DNA of 44,934 nucleotides, taken from contig DASVWD010000069.1 in NCBI GenBank assembly GCA_036389795.1, positions 1-44,934 of the forward strand. The letters are read 5' to 3'. Positions 1-8,805 of this stretch are shown in pieces. Under the pieces are notes generated by a model. The model saw only the letters and a program-made list of their open reading frames with translations. It was not told the DNA's origin and ran no database searches. Source of the stretch: Longimicrobium sp. GTDB lineage: Bacteria > Gemmatimonadota > Gemmatimonadetes > Longimicrobiales > Longimicrobiaceae. Within the stretch, counting starts at the first letter, position 1. Every line of letters starts with the position of its first letter. The position numbers and the translations under genes were made by a program.

Positions 1-233
1 CGCAGGATGCACGCGTTGGCCCCCTCCGTACCTCGCTCTCCGTCGCTGGAGAGAATCGACGTCGGAGGCACTCTTCGCGTGTGAGGCGACCTCACTGACG
101 TCTACGTGCAACAGGATAGGAGAAATCCTGCTGCGGTCAACAGATTTTCAGCGAATCCAACGTTTTAGGCTGAAAAAAGCTAGCACTGGCGCCAAGTTGG
201 TTTCCTGCGTGTAGCTCCGACTGTCGAACGTCT
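1..233. other. no gene recognised
   Basis: I see no convincing coding region or RNA gene in this edge segment. It has an AT-richer patch around 120-180 and one short imperfect hairpin (CAGGAT...ATCCTG, about 112-140). It lies 3' of the amidohydrolase on the minus strand. Confidence 0.4.
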
Positions 234-325
234 GCGCAGAGGAAGCAGAGGTAGCAGAGGAAAACCACGACAAGTGATGAGTTCTCTGCTTCCTCTGCTT
301 CCTCTGCTGACTCTGCGTGAGGCTT
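234..325. repeat. 9-nt-periodic inverted repeat, 3'-end hairpin
   Basis: The left arm (about 234-260) is built of GCAGAGGAA-like 9-nt units. The right arm (about 284-325) is its complement, ending in CTCTGCGTGAGGC. The element starts 16 nt beyond the stop of the minus-strand amidohydrolase and can fold into a long hairpin. Three relatives occur at 28589-28665, 31927-31965 and 32947-33026, each just 3' of a gene. A role in termination or mRNA 3'-end protection is inferred from position only. Confidence 0.7.
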
Positions 326-340
326 TGCTGTTTCCCGGGC

Positions 341-2065
341 CTACTTCCGGAACACCACCCGCCCGCCGACGACCGTCAGCACCGGCGCGGCCTTGAGGAT
401 CTCGACCTCGGGGATGGTCAGGAGGTCGCGGTCCCAGACGACGAGATCGGCGAGCATCCCGGGCTCCAGCGTGCCCTTCACCTTCTCCTGCCACTCGCCG
501 TACGCGGGCGTGGCGGTGTAGAGCCGGATCGCCTCGGCGCGGGTGAGGCGCTGCTCGGGGAGCCAGCCGCCGGGGGGAGTGCCGGGCTCCTCGCGGCTCT
601 GGCGGGTGACGGCGGAGTAGATCCCCTCCACCGGCGGCATCGGCTCCACGGGAAAGTCGGTGCCGAAGATGACGGTGGCGCCGGCGTCCAGGAGCGAGCG
701 CCAGACGTACGCCCCCTCCGCGGCGCGCTCGCGGCCGATGCGCGTCTCGGCCCAGCGCATGTCGCTGGTGGCGTGCGTGGGCTGCATCGACGCCAGCACC
801 CCCAGCCGCCGAAAGCGGGGGATGTCGGCGCGGTCGAGCACCTGCGCGTGCTCGATGCGGTGCCGGCGCTCGCGCGGGCCGTTGGCGCGGGCGGCGCGCT
901 CGAAGGCGTCGAGCACCTGGCGGTTGGCGGCGTCGCCGATGGCGTGGATGATCACCTGCAGCCCGGCGGCGTCGGCGGCGGTCACCAGCGAGTCGAGCTC
1001 GGCGTCGGTGTGCTGCGGCAGCCCGCGCGTGGAGGGGTCGTCGGAGAACGGCTCCAGCATGGCGGCGGTGCGCGAGCCGAGCGTGCCGTCGGCGTACGCC
1101 TTCAGCATCCCGATTCTCAGCCACTCGTCGCCGAAGCCGGCGGTGATCCCCAGCGCGCGCATCGCCTGGATCACGCGCATCTCCAGCGGGTGCCAGGCGT
1201 AGACGCGCACGGTGAGCGAGTCGCGCTGGCGCAGCTCCCGGTAGACGGCCACGTCGGTCCCCGAGGCGCTGGTCTGCACGCTGGTGACGCCGCTCCTGGC
1301 CGCCAGCTCCAGCGCGGCGCGGATGGCGCGGCGCACCTGCGCTCGCGTGGGGTCGGGGACGTGCCGGGCCACCAGCTCCTCGGCGGACTCCTTCAGGATC
1401 CCCGTCGGCTCGCCCGTGCGCGGGTCCTTCACCACCTCGCCGCCGGACGGGTTCGGCGTGGCGCCCGTCACCCCGGCGATGCGGAGCGCCTCGGAGTTCG
1501 CCCACGCGGTGTGGCCGTCCACGCGGGAGAGGAGCACCGGGTTGCGCGGCGCCGCGCGGTCCAGCACCTCCTTGGTCGGCCAGCCGCCGGGGCCGAGCTC
1601 GGAGGCGGGGAGGCGCGTCTGGTCCCACCCGCGCCCCAGGATCCACTCGCCGGGCTGAGCCTGCGCCGCGGCCGCCGCCACGCGCCGCTCGATCTCGGCC
1701 ACCGAGGTGGTGCCCAGCAGGTCCACCGCCAGCAGCGCCGCCCCGCCGGAGGCGAAGTGGATGTGCGCGTCGTTGAACCCCGGCGTCACCAGCTTCCCCG
1801 CGAGCCGCACGACCTGGGTGCGCGGCCCCACCAGCCGCCCGATCTGCGCGTCCGTGCCGACGGCCACCACGCGGCCCTCCCGCACCGCCAGCGCCCGCGT
1901 CACCGTCCCGGCGCGGTCGGCCACGAACACCTTGCCGCCCAACAGCACCATGTCCGCGAACGGGCCCTGCGCCGGCCCGGCGGCGTTCGAGCGAGGCGTC
2001 TGCTGGGCGGTGGCCGCGGAGGCGGCGAGCAGGAGCGCGCCCGCGGCGAGGAGGATTCGTCTCAT
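341..2065 (-). CDS. exported metal-dependent amidohydrolase (YtcJ-like)
   Basis: This 574-aa protein belongs to the amidohydrolase superfamily, YtcJ-like branch, whose members hydrolyse C-N bonds using one or two metal ions in a TIM barrel. The start at 2065 (MRRILLAAG) gives a clean signal peptide ending near ATAQQ at residues 20-22, so the enzyme is probably periplasmic. Visible signatures are an N-terminal beta-sandwich segment, the metal-binding DAHIHF (His101, His103), a DGHTAWANS segment, HAIGDAANR, RIEHAQ near residue 402 and GTDFPVEP near residue 468. The C-terminal end returns to the sandwich (VLTVVGGRVVF). The length is normal for the family. A longer start at 2104 would hide the signal peptide. 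The substrate cannot be told from sequence. It is transcribed alone, away from the next cassette. Confidence 0.9.
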   Translation of the reverse strand: MRRILLAAGALLLAASAATAQQTPRSNAAGPAQGPFADMVLLGGKVFVADRAGTVTRALAVREGRVVAVGTDAQIGRLVGPRTQVVRLAGKLVTPGFNDAHIHFASGGAALLAVDLLGTTSVAEIERRVAAAAAQAQPGEWILGRGWDQTRLPASELGPGGWPTKEVLDRAAPRNPVLLSRVDGHTAWANSEALRIAGVTGATPNPSGGEVVKDPRTGEPTGILKESAEELVARHVPDPTRAQVRRAIRAALELAARSGVTSVQTSASGTDVAVYRELRQRDSLTVRVYAWHPLEMRVIQAMRALGITAGFGDEWLRIGMLKAYADGTLGSRTAAMLEPFSDDPSTRGLPQHTDAELDSLVTAADAAGLQVIIHAIGDAANRQVLDAFERAARANGPRERRHRIEHAQVLDRADIPRFRRLGVLASMQPTHATSDMRWAETRIGRERAAEGAYVWRSLLDAGATVIFGTDFPVEPMPPVEGIYSAVTRQSREEPGTPPGGWLPEQRLTRAEAIRLYTATPAYGEWQEKVKGTLEPGMLADLVVWDRDLLTIPEVEILKAAPVLTVVGGRVVFRK

Positions 2066-2696
2066 CGGGATAGATCGGCTGAGGGATCGGTGTCGGCACA
2101 TCATACGTTCCAGCCGCCCCGCTCACCAGATTGCGCGGCGGGCCGTCCCGATCCGCGGGTTGCAGTCGGTGGGTGCGAACCACCGCCTACTCTACTTCCG
2201 CCGGTTGGATGGAACTCTCTTCGCTGACCCTGCGCGTCCTGCCCCTGTCCCACGGCGTCCTCTGCGCCATGCTGGTGGACGGGATTGGCGCCGGCGGCAT
2301 GCGTACTCCGGCGAGACAGGCGGCCGGTGAGTGGCGCCGCCCGCGGGCGCACCGGGGGTGGCCGGTGCCCTGTGCCATCCCTGTCCCGAAAGCGTGGTGC
2401 GCGCACGCCCCATTTTCCTCCCGCACTCCAGCGCGGCAATCCAGAAACGACGGTTCTCGTGTCCACCAATTGCATGAAACCCGTGTCGTTTAGACCGTAA
2501 ACAGATCTGGCGTGACATTTTAGGCCCGGTGCTTGCCTTCCGCCCCCGTGCCCACCTGGCGCCCGGCCGCACGGCTCCCCGCTCGCGCCCGCGGCTCCCC
2601 CCGCCCGCACGGCGCTGCCCCTTCCCTCCAACCGGAGAACCTCACTTCCCCGCGCGTCCCGGAGCTTTCATTCTCTCCCTTTCAGGAGCACCCACA
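2066..2696. other. 631-bp divergent intergenic region
   Basis: The region separates the divergent amidohydrolase and the cysteine-rich cassette. Small open frames exist on both strands, but none has a recognisable domain, and all look like GC-driven chance frames. An AT-richer stretch at about 2455-2525 is the likeliest promoter area for the plus-strand cassette; I could not fix -35 and -10 boxes. AGGAG at 2684-2688 is the ribosome binding site of the downstream gene. Confidence 0.4.
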
Positions 2697-5171
2697 ATGA
2701 GCAATGAAGAAGAAGACCCGCGCGCGCGCCGCACCGAGGCGCACGCCGCCGCGTCACAGCCGGAGCCGGGCTTCAAAGAGTTCATGGAGGCGTACGCGCC
2801 CGCCCTCCGCGCCGGCACCGAGGAGGCGGCCGGAGACGTGGCGCTCGCGGCGGGGCTGGAGGACGAGGTCGAGATGGCGGCGCAGGTGGCCGCGCGCTTC
2901 TTCAACGAGGAGACGGCCCTGCGCCTCTTCCCGGCCGAGGCCCGCGAGGTTCTGGGCGACGCGCAGCGGTGGCGCTGGTGTCTGCTGTACGTGCGCTGCT
3001 GCTGGATGTTCGGATGGCTCGTGTGCCGCGGCTGCCGCGACTTCCGGGCGCTCGCCTACTACCTGTACCGCTACCTGCTCTGCGTCCGCGAGGCGGTGGG
3101 AACGCCGCTGGGCGAGCGTCAGCTCACCGAGGCCGAGCGCCGCGACGCCGAGCAGCTCATCCACGCCTTCGGCGAGATCTACCAGGAGTGGCTGGCCGAA
3201 GAGCAGCTCAACGTGCGCCTGCTCACCAGGGCCGGCGACCCGGAATCCCCCAGGGCGGACTGGTGGACGGTGGGCGGGAAGTTCGACTGCTGCCGCGACG
3301 ACCGCTTCGCCGCGCAGGTGTTCGAGCGCCTGCTGAGCGCCGCCAACGCCCCGCTGATCCTGGGGAGGGAAGGCTTCACCGCCCACCAGCGCGACCCGTT
3401 CTTCTGGCTCTGCCGCTGCTGGTGCCTGGCCGCGGTGCGCTTCGGCTGCTGCCTGGCGTGCGCGCGCACGCGGAGCCAGATCCTGGCCTGCTACCGCGAG
3501 TACCAGGCGGCGCTGCGCGACTGTTTCCGCCCGCTCCACTGCGAGCTCACGGGACCGCACGGGTGCGTGGCCGACGAGCTGGAGCCGAACGTGGGTGGCT
3601 TCGCGGTGCCCGTCGTCGGCACCGCGGCCGGCGCCTTCTTCGCGGGCTACACCATCGAGTGGCGCTTCGTGGAAGGCGATGCCTGCGACCAGGGCGGCGG
3701 CTGGCACAGCGACCACGTCGTGTACCCCGGGGGCGGCGGCAGCGGCACCGTCCCGGTGGTGGGCGGCGTGCTCGGCTGGATCGACACCACCACCTTCACG
3801 GCGCGCTCGTACGAGGTGCGCGTCTGCCTGCGCTCCGCGCTCGGCGCCGCGCCGCCCTGCTGCTGCACGACCTTCAACCTGTTCCGGCACCTGGTGTGGA
3901 TCGACCACGTGGGCGGGGCGCCGGTGCGGACGCCGCCCGGGCCGTTCGTCTCCAGCGCGCCGATCGTGAGCGGCAACCCGGGTGGGCACGTGGTCCCCGT
4001 CGGCTGCGATTTCACGGTGCACGGCAGCGCCTGGGTGGGCGAGTGCAACGACCGGAAGATCGAGTGCTTCGACCTGCGCTACGGCGTCGGCTGCCTGCCG
4101 GGGCCGCTGGACCCGGGGTTCACCCCGGCGGCGTTCACCGGCTCGCTCCTCCCCACGCCGGTGTGCTACACCCCACCCGACGAGGCCGGGAAGCGCGCGC
4201 CGTGGAACCAGGTGATCTCGGGGGTGCTGACCACGCAGCTGGTGCAGACGCAGATCCAGCTCCTGCCGCTTCCCGCGCCGCCGATCACGGTGTGGAAGCT
4301 CCACGACTTCTGCTTCCACAGCGCCTCGCAGCTGCCGTCGTGCCCCGACCGCCACCACCCGTGCCGCAGCGGCCTCTACACCCTGCTGCTGGACGTGCGG
4401 GACACGCAGGGACACCACTACTACGACACGCAGTGCGTCTGGATCGACAACCAGCCGATCCACGCGCAGCTGGCGGGCTTCGCGGGCGTGCCGAACTGCA
4501 GCAGGCTGCTGCTGAAGAAGCTGTCGGGCGGGGCCGGCTGCGGCACGCCGTGGCTGGGCCAGCTGATGGGCGTGGCGTTCGACGAGCTGATCGACCCGTT
4601 CGATCCCACGTACCCGAGCGACAACTTCCACTACTACTCGATCTGGATCACCCGCGGCTGCCCGGGGGGCCCCACCTGGCAGATCCCCATCACCCCCGAC
4701 CTGGTGAACTTCCACGCGGACGCGCTCACCGGCGCCGTGGACCAGCACCGGGGGACCTCGCGGGTCGGCGATCCCGGCAAGCGCTGCTGGCAGACGGCGG
4801 GGTGCCCGCCGGGGCCGCCGAACTGGCCGGTGGTGCCGATGCACTTCTACGGGCCGCTGACCGCCTTCGACCTGCGGGCGTTCGACGCGGTCTGCGCCGC
4901 GAGCCTGGCGCCGCCCTTCGCGCCGCCCCCGGGGTTCGCCCTGAAGCGCGGCGAGTGCTGCCCGTACACCATCCAGCTCTACGTGCGGGACCGGACGCGC
5001 AGCGACTGCACCCCGGGGTGCCACGAGAAATGGTCGGCGCCGTGCGCGGTGTACGTCTGCAACGACCTGGGTCCGAAGGGGCTGGGGGTGGAAGCGCCCC
5101 TGGACGCGGAGGCGGCGCAGCCGGGGCCGGGCTCGGCGCTCGGTGGAAAGCTGGACACGCTCGAGGGCTGA
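2697..5171 (+). CDS. unrecognised cysteine-rich 824-aa protein
   Basis: I do not recognise this protein. The start is set by AGGAG 8 nt upstream of ATG 2697. It has 44 cysteines (about 5%) and no signal peptide. The N-terminal third (residues 1 to about 280) looks helical. It carries paired cysteines among aromatics, such as RCCWMFGWLVCRGC near residue 100 and WLCRCWCLAAVRFGCCLAC near residue 240. From about residue 300 the sequence turns Gly/Pro-rich and beta-like, with motifs such as CCCTTFN, YDTQCVWIDNQP and GECCPYTIQLYVRD, suggesting repeated beta-sandwich modules. The C-terminus is an acidic Ala/Gly/Pro tail. It heads a three-gene cassette with the DUF1360 gene (GTG 1 nt after this stop) and the MPCCGQ small protein. 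A structural, coat-like or phage-derived particle role is possible but not shown. Confidence 0.85.
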   Translation: MSNEEEDPRARRTEAHAAASQPEPGFKEFMEAYAPALRAGTEEAAGDVALAAGLEDEVEMAAQVAARFFNEETALRLFPAEAREVLGDAQRWRWCLLYVRCCWMFGWLVCRGCRDFRALAYYLYRYLLCVREAVGTPLGERQLTEAERRDAEQLIHAFGEIYQEWLAEEQLNVRLLTRAGDPESPRADWWTVGGKFDCCRDDRFAAQVFERLLSAANAPLILGREGFTAHQRDPFFWLCRCWCLAAVRFGCCLACARTRSQILACYREYQAALRDCFRPLHCELTGPHGCVADELEPNVGGFAVPVVGTAAGAFFAGYTIEWRFVEGDACDQGGGWHSDHVVYPGGGGSGTVPVVGGVLGWIDTTTFTARSYEVRVCLRSALGAAPPCCCTTFNLFRHLVWIDHVGGAPVRTPPGPFVSSAPIVSGNPGGHVVPVGCDFTVHGSAWVGECNDRKIECFDLRYGVGCLPGPLDPGFTPAAFTGSLLPTPVCYTPPDEAGKRAPWNQVISGVLTTQLVQTQIQLLPLPAPPITVWKLHDFCFHSASQLPSCPDRHHPCRSGLYTLLLDVRDTQGHHYYDTQCVWIDNQPIHAQLAGFAGVPNCSRLLLKKLSGGAGCGTPWLGQLMGVAFDELIDPFDPTYPSDNFHYYSIWITRGCPGGPTWQIPITPDLVNFHADALTGAVDQHRGTSRVGDPGKRCWQTAGCPPGPPNWPVVPMHFYGPLTAFDLRAFDAVCAASLAPPFAPPPGFALKRGECCPYTIQLYVRDRTRSDCTPGCHEKWSAPCAVYVCNDLGPKGLGVEAPLDAEAAQPGPGSALGGKLDTLEG

Positions 5172-5172
5172 C

Positions 5173-5475
5173 GTGGAGGCGTGGCTGAGGTTCGTGCTGG
5201 CCGTCCTCGCCGTCTGGCGGGTCACGCACCTGCTGGCGGCGGAGGACGGCCCGGGCGAGGTGGTCGCCCGGCTCCGGGCGCGCCTCGGGGCTGGCCTCCT
5301 CGGCCGCCTGATGGACTGCTTCTACTGCCTGAGCGTCTGGGTGGCGGCGCCGTTCGCCGGGTTCGTGGCGCAGCGGCCGGTGGACCTGGTGGTCGTCTGG
5401 CTTGCGCTCTCCGGCGGCGCCTCGCTGCTGGAGCGAGCCACCGCGCCGCGGGTCGGCATCACGCCGCTCGACTGA
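5173..5475 (+). CDS. DUF1360 small membrane protein
   Basis: This 100-aa protein matches DUF1360, a family of unknown function that includes Bacillus YjcA. Hallmarks are WRVTHLLAAEDGPGE in the first helix region, RLMDCFYCLSVWVA with a CxxC pair at about residues 52-55, and a hydrophobic C-terminal helix (VDLVVVWLALSGGASLLE). It is probably an inner-membrane protein with two or three helices. The GTG at 5173 follows the upstream stop by 1 nt and has GAGGG at 5163-5167. An ATG at 5143 would overlap the upstream gene by 29 nt and is a less likely alternative. Tight spacing implies co-translation with the cysteine-rich protein. Confidence 0.85.
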   Translation: MEAWLRFVLAVLAVWRVTHLLAAEDGPGEVVARLRARLGAGLLGRLMDCFYCLSVWVAAPFAGFVAQRPVDLVVVWLALSGGASLLERATAPRVGITPLD

Positions 5476-5498
5476 AACGAATCACCGGGAGGTTCCGA

Positions 5499-5804
5499 AT
5501 GCCGTGCTGTGGACAGAGTCGTGCCGCGTTGGCGGCAGAGGCCGCGCGTCCCGCCGCCTCGCTGTGGGTTCCCCCCGCCGCCGTCCCGACCGCTCCCCCG
5601 CCCGTGGAGGCGGCCGGGGAGGCGCCCGCTCCGCCGCCGCCCGCATCGGTCAGGGTCCGGTTCAACCACGACCGCCGGGTGCGGGTGAACGGTCCCGTCA
5701 GCGGGCGCGAGTATCTGTTCTCCGGCGCCGATCCCGTGCAGTCGGTCGACGCGCGCGATGCGGACGGACTCGTGGACACCGGCCTGTTCAGGCGGGTTTA
5801 CTGA
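5499..5804 (+). CDS. small protein with N-terminal MPCCGQ
   Basis: This 101-aa protein follows DUF1360 by 23 nt and has a strong ribosome binding site, GGGAGG, at 5487-5492. It begins MPCCGQSR, continues through an Ala/Pro-rich linker (residues about 12-50), and ends in a compact beta-like domain of about 50 residues with VNGPVSGREYLFSG and VDARDADGLVDTGLFRRVY. I cannot assign a family. The C-terminal pattern reminds me of small proteins found in some phage structural gene sets, but that is recollection, not a match. The vicinal cysteines at positions 3-4 echo the cysteine theme of the two genes upstream. Confidence 0.75.
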   Translation: MPCCGQSRAALAAEAARPAASLWVPPAAVPTAPPPVEAAGEAPAPPPPASVRVRFNHDRRVRVNGPVSGREYLFSGADPVQSVDARDADGLVDTGLFRRVY

Positions 5805-5885
5805 CCGGGCCGGGCGCCGCCCGGCAGGCGCTCGTCGGCCGCCCGTCCGTCCTCCGCGCGGCCCGATGAAACAGGCGACTTTCCG

Positions 5886-6158
5886 TCAGGTGGACGGCCG
5901 GCGGTACTGCGGGTCGTTGTACATCTTGAACTGGCGGTAGACCTTCGGCACCACGCGGCCGGCGGCGATGTCGGAGAGGAGCGCGGTGAGCTCCTCGGCC
6001 AGGTCGTCGCGCTGGAGGCGCAGCACCTCCAGGCGCCGCTCGCACGCGGCGCGGAACTCGGGGGCGGCGTCGCTTCGCTCGGCCTGCTCGCGCATGTGCC
6101 AGATCTTCAGCTCCATGATGGAGATCTTGTCGGCGAGCGAGCCCACGGTCTCAGCCAC
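5886..6158 (-). CDS. DUF4254, C-terminal half (split gene)
   Basis: This 90-aa product corresponds to the second half of DUF4254 proteins, normally about 200 aa and often encoded beside GT9 heptosyltransferases. Signatures are [19 protein letters not shown] at residues 7-25, the [15 protein letters not shown] helix, and the terminal [12 protein letters not shown]. The GTG start at 6158 lies inside the end of the upstream half (stop 6151-6153), giving an 8-nt overlap and suggesting translational coupling. Normally both halves form one chain, so this is a genuine fission, a recoding site or a single-base error. The function of DUF4254 is unknown; LPS-core work is inferred from its neighbours. 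Confidence 0.8.
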   Translation of the reverse strand: MAETVGSLADKISIMELKIWHMREQAERSDAAPEFRAACERRLEVLRLQRDDLAEELTALLSDIAAGRVVPKVYRQFKMYNDPQYRRPST

Positions 6159-6366
6159 CGGCGCCTCCGCGCTCGGCGCGCACGGCCTCCAGCACGGCCT
6201 CGTCGATGCGCTCGATCAGGTCGTTGCGGCGCTGGTTCAGGCGGTCGACGGCGCGCTTGGCGGCCGCCACCTGGTGGTCGTCGTCGGAGCGCGCCCTGTC
6301 TTCTTCGTGCCACAGCTCGACGTTGGTGGCCGCCAGCCGCGAGATCAGGGCGCCGATCGTTTCCAT
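6151..6366 (-). CDS. DUF4254, N-terminal half (split gene)
   Basis: This product (71 aa from ATG 6366) carries the N-terminal hallmark of DUF4254: [12 protein letters not shown] followed by [19 protein letters not shown]. It ends with RAERGGAGG just where intact relatives continue into the second half. The two halves also look like diverged duplicates of one helical hairpin (METIGALI versus MAETVGSL; ELWHEED versus KIWHMRE). The start is uncertain: GTG 6375 has AAAGGA about 11 nt upstream, and frames open to 6438. The gene is divergent from the GT9 pair, with about 180 bp between. Confidence 0.75.
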   Translation of the reverse strand: METIGALISRLAATNVELWHEEDRARSDDDHQVAAAKRAVDRLNQRRNDLIERIDEAVLEAVRAERGGAGG

Positions 6367-6545
6367 CGTCTCCACGAAGGCCGAAGTCCTTTCCGCTATG
6401 GGGGATGTGAGGCCCGCCATTCTAGCCGCGCGGCGCACCCGGCGCCATCCCGGCGGGGTTGCCGCGCCCGCACCGCGGCCTATCTTCCGCCCCCGTCCTG
6501 CCCGCCGCCCGGGCCCTCCCCCGTACGTCCAGCGCCGAGACGCAC

Positions 6546-7604
6546 TTGCCCGACGCGCCGCCGCGGCTCGGCCGCGTGTGCATCGTGATGATGAGCGCCC
6601 TGGGAGACGCCGTGCACGTCCTCCCCGTGGTCAACGCGCTCAGGCGCCACGACCCGGCGGCGCGCCTCACCTGGGTGCTGCAGCCCGGGCCGGCTTCGCT
6701 GGTGCGCGGGCACCCGGCGGTGGACGAGATCGTCGTCTTCGAGCGCGCGAAGGGGTGGCGCGGCTTCGCGGAAGTCGGGCGGGCGCTCCGGGCGCGGCGC
6801 TTCGACCTGCTGGTCGACCTGCAGGTCTACTTCAAGGCCAGCGTCGTCACCGCGCTGGCCCGCGCGCCGGTGAAGCTGGGGTTCGACCGGGCGCGGGCGC
6901 GCGACTGGAACTGGCTGGTCACCAACCGGAAGATCCCGCCGCACGCGCCGCAGCACGTGCAGGAGCAGTACTTCGAGTTCCTCCATGCGCTCGGCGTCGA
7001 CCCCGAGCCGGTGGAGTGGAACCTGGGCCCGTGGCCGCACGAGCGCGCCCGCCAGCGCGAGCTGTTCGCCACGATCCCGCGCCCGGCGGCGCTGCTGGTG
7101 ATCGGGAGCAGCCACCCGGAGAAGGAGTGGCTCCCCGAGCGGTGGGCGGCGCTGGCGGACGCGCTCGCGGAGAGATACGGCCTCACCTCCGTGCTGGCCG
7201 GCGGGCGCTCGCCGCGCGAGCTGGAGACGGAGCGCGAGATCGTCCGCCTGGCGCGGCATCCGGTCGTCTCGACCCTCGGCGCGCCGCTCAGGGACCTGGT
7301 GGCGCTGATCGACGGGTCGGCGCTGGTCGTCTCGCTCGACACGGGGCCGATGCACATGGCGGTGGCGATGGACGTGCCCACCGTGGCGCTGATGGGCTTC
7401 AACAACCCGAAGCGCGTGGGGCCCTGGCGCCGCTTCCACGACCTGCTGGTGGACGCGTACGGCGACCCGGGCGAGGACTACCCGGTCTCGATGCAGAAGC
7501 GCCCCGGCCGCATGCGCCGCATCACCGTGGACGACGTGCTGGAGCGCGTGGAGCGCTGGCGCGAGCGCTACGCGGACCGCCGCCCGGGTCCGGGGGCGTC
7601 GTGA
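6546..7604 (+). CDS. GT9 family glycosyltransferase (heptosyltransferase-like)
   Basis: This is a GT9 (GT-B fold) enzyme of the ADP-heptose:LPS heptosyltransferase type, expected to add heptose to the LPS inner core at the cytoplasmic face. The first Rossmann strand is [20 protein letters not shown], the central motif is [11 protein letters not shown], and the donor site is [12 protein letters not shown] followed by [17 protein letters not shown]. The end, [17 protein letters not shown], resembles the next gene, so the pair is a tandem duplication. No ATG precedes the first strand. TTG 6546 is chosen (352 aa), with TTG 6459 as an alternative. Its stop overlaps the next GTG by 4 nt (GTGA). Confidence 0.85.
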   Translation: MPDAPPRLGRVCIVMMSALGDAVHVLPVVNALRRHDPAARLTWVLQPGPASLVRGHPAVDEIVVFERAKGWRGFAEVGRALRARRFDLLVDLQVYFKASVVTALARAPVKLGFDRARARDWNWLVTNRKIPPHAPQHVQEQYFEFLHALGVDPEPVEWNLGPWPHERARQRELFATIPRPAALLVIGSSHPEKEWLPERWAALADALAERYGLTSVLAGGRSPRELETEREIVRLARHPVVSTLGAPLRDLVALIDGSALVVSLDTGPMHMAVAMDVPTVALMGFNNPKRVGPWRRFHDLLVDAYGDPGEDYPVSMQKRPGRMRRITVDDVLERVERWRERYADRRPGPGAS

Positions 7605-8692
7605 GCGGGGCGCCATCCGATCCGCCGCGGGAGGTGGCGGTGGTGATGCTCACGGCGGTGGGCGACGTGGTGCACACGCTTCCCGTCGTCCGCTCGCTGC
7701 GCGCGGCGTGGCCGGGGGCGCGGATCACCTGGGCGGTGCAGCCGGGGCCGCTGGGGCTCCTGGAGCCGATCGGCGCGGCGGACGAGCTCCTGGTGTTCGA
7801 CCGCAAGGCGGGGGCGCGCGGCTTCCGCGAGCTGCGGCGGCGCGCGGCCGGGCGGCGCTTCGACCTGGTGCTGACGCTGCAGAGTTACCTGAAGGCGGGG
7901 ATCGTGGCCACGCTCCTGTCGTCACCGCGGCGGGTGGGCTTCGACCGGCGGCGGGCGCGCGACCTGACCTGGCTGCTGACGAACGAGCGCATCCCGCCGC
8001 GGCCGCGGGCGCACATCCAGGACGAGCTGCTGGAGTTCCTCGACTACCTGGGCGTCGGGCGGCGGCTGGAGTGGGGAGTGGGGCCGACGGAGGAGGAGCG
8101 CGCGCGCTACGCCGGGCTGCTGCCGGAGTTGGACCGGCCGACCGTCGCGTTCGTGGTGGGGACGAGCAAGCCGGAGAAGGAGTGGCCGGCCGAGCGGTAC
8201 GCGCGCCTGGCGGACGCGCTGGCGGGGGACCTGGGCGCGCGCACGGTGCTGGTGGGGGCGAAGTCGGCACGCGAGGAGGCGGTGGCGGAGACGATCCGGC
8301 GCGCGGCGCATCCCCCGCTGGACCTGCGCGAGTGGGACCTGCGGCGCGTGGCGTACCTGCTCGACCGCGCGGACGTGCTGGTGAGCCCCGACACGGGTCC
8401 GCTGCACGTGGGCGTTGCGCTGGGCACGCCGTCGGTGGCGCTGATGGGCTACACCAACCCGAAGCGCTTCGGCCCCTACCGCCGCTTCCACGACCTGCTG
8501 ATCGACGCGTTCGGCGACCCCGGCGAGGACTACCCGCTCACCGCGAAGAACCGGCCCGGGCGGATGGAGCGCATCACCGTCGAGCAGGTGGTGGAGAAGG
8601 TGGAGACGGCGCTGCGGCGGTATCCGCGGTCCGCCGCATCCCCGCGATCTCCCGATTCCCAATCCCCCGACCCTCCGCAATCCCCCGGTTGA
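7601..8692 (+). CDS. GT9 family glycosyltransferase (heptosyltransferase-like)
   Basis: This 363-aa second tandem GT9 enzyme starts at the GTG of a GTGA overlap with its paralogue. Motifs include VAVVMLTAVGDVVHTLPVV at the N-terminus, TSKPEKEWPAERYARL, the donor-site SPDTGPLHVGVALGTPSVAL, then GYTNPKRFGPYRRFHDL. The ending RPGRMERITVEQVVEKVE parallels the first copy. The C-terminal 25 residues are low-complexity Ser/Pro-rich and run into repeat-like DNA, so the final codons may have been acquired by readthrough into an intergenic repeat. It is probably the second heptosyltransferase of the core pathway. Confidence 0.88.
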   Translation: MSGAPSDPPREVAVVMLTAVGDVVHTLPVVRSLRAAWPGARITWAVQPGPLGLLEPIGAADELLVFDRKAGARGFRELRRRAAGRRFDLVLTLQSYLKAGIVATLLSSPRRVGFDRRRARDLTWLLTNERIPPRPRAHIQDELLEFLDYLGVGRRLEWGVGPTEEERARYAGLLPELDRPTVAFVVGTSKPEKEWPAERYARLADALAGDLGARTVLVGAKSAREEAVAETIRRAAHPPLDLREWDLRRVAYLLDRADVLVSPDTGPLHVGVALGTPSVALMGYTNPKRFGPYRRFHDLLIDAFGDPGEDYPLTAKNRPGRMERITVEQVVEKVETALRRYPRSAASPRSPDSQSPDPPQSPG

Positions 8693-8805
8693 AAGCCGGG
8701 GGCTACAACGGCACAAAGTCCGCCTTCGCGGACTGCGGGGCAGGGTGTGGGGTGCTTTGGGGCTGGCTTTGGCGCGGGCGGGGGCGGTCGAGGCAGGCCT
8801 CGCCC
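8684..8805. repeat. composite intergenic repeat between convergent genes
   Basis: A GC hairpin (CCCCGGTTGAAAGCCGGGG) at about 8684-8703 is followed by AAGTCCGCCTTCGCGGACT at 8717-8735, a module shared with the elements at 21651-21730 and 23262-23343. Near 8787-8808 is GAGGCAGGCCTCGCCCCTAC, related to 14701-14724. The patchwork lies between convergent genes and could act as a two-way terminator. Confidence 0.6.

Noticed and set aside
234-325. Possible CRISPR array from regularly spaced repeats
   Set aside because: The 9-nt period, absence of unique spacers and inverted arms are unlike CRISPR repeats; no cas gene is present.
2131-2493. A 120-codon plus-strand frame in the intergenic region before the cysteine-rich cassette
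   Set aside because: No ribosome binding site, no domain, and composition similar to neighbouring chance frames on both strands.
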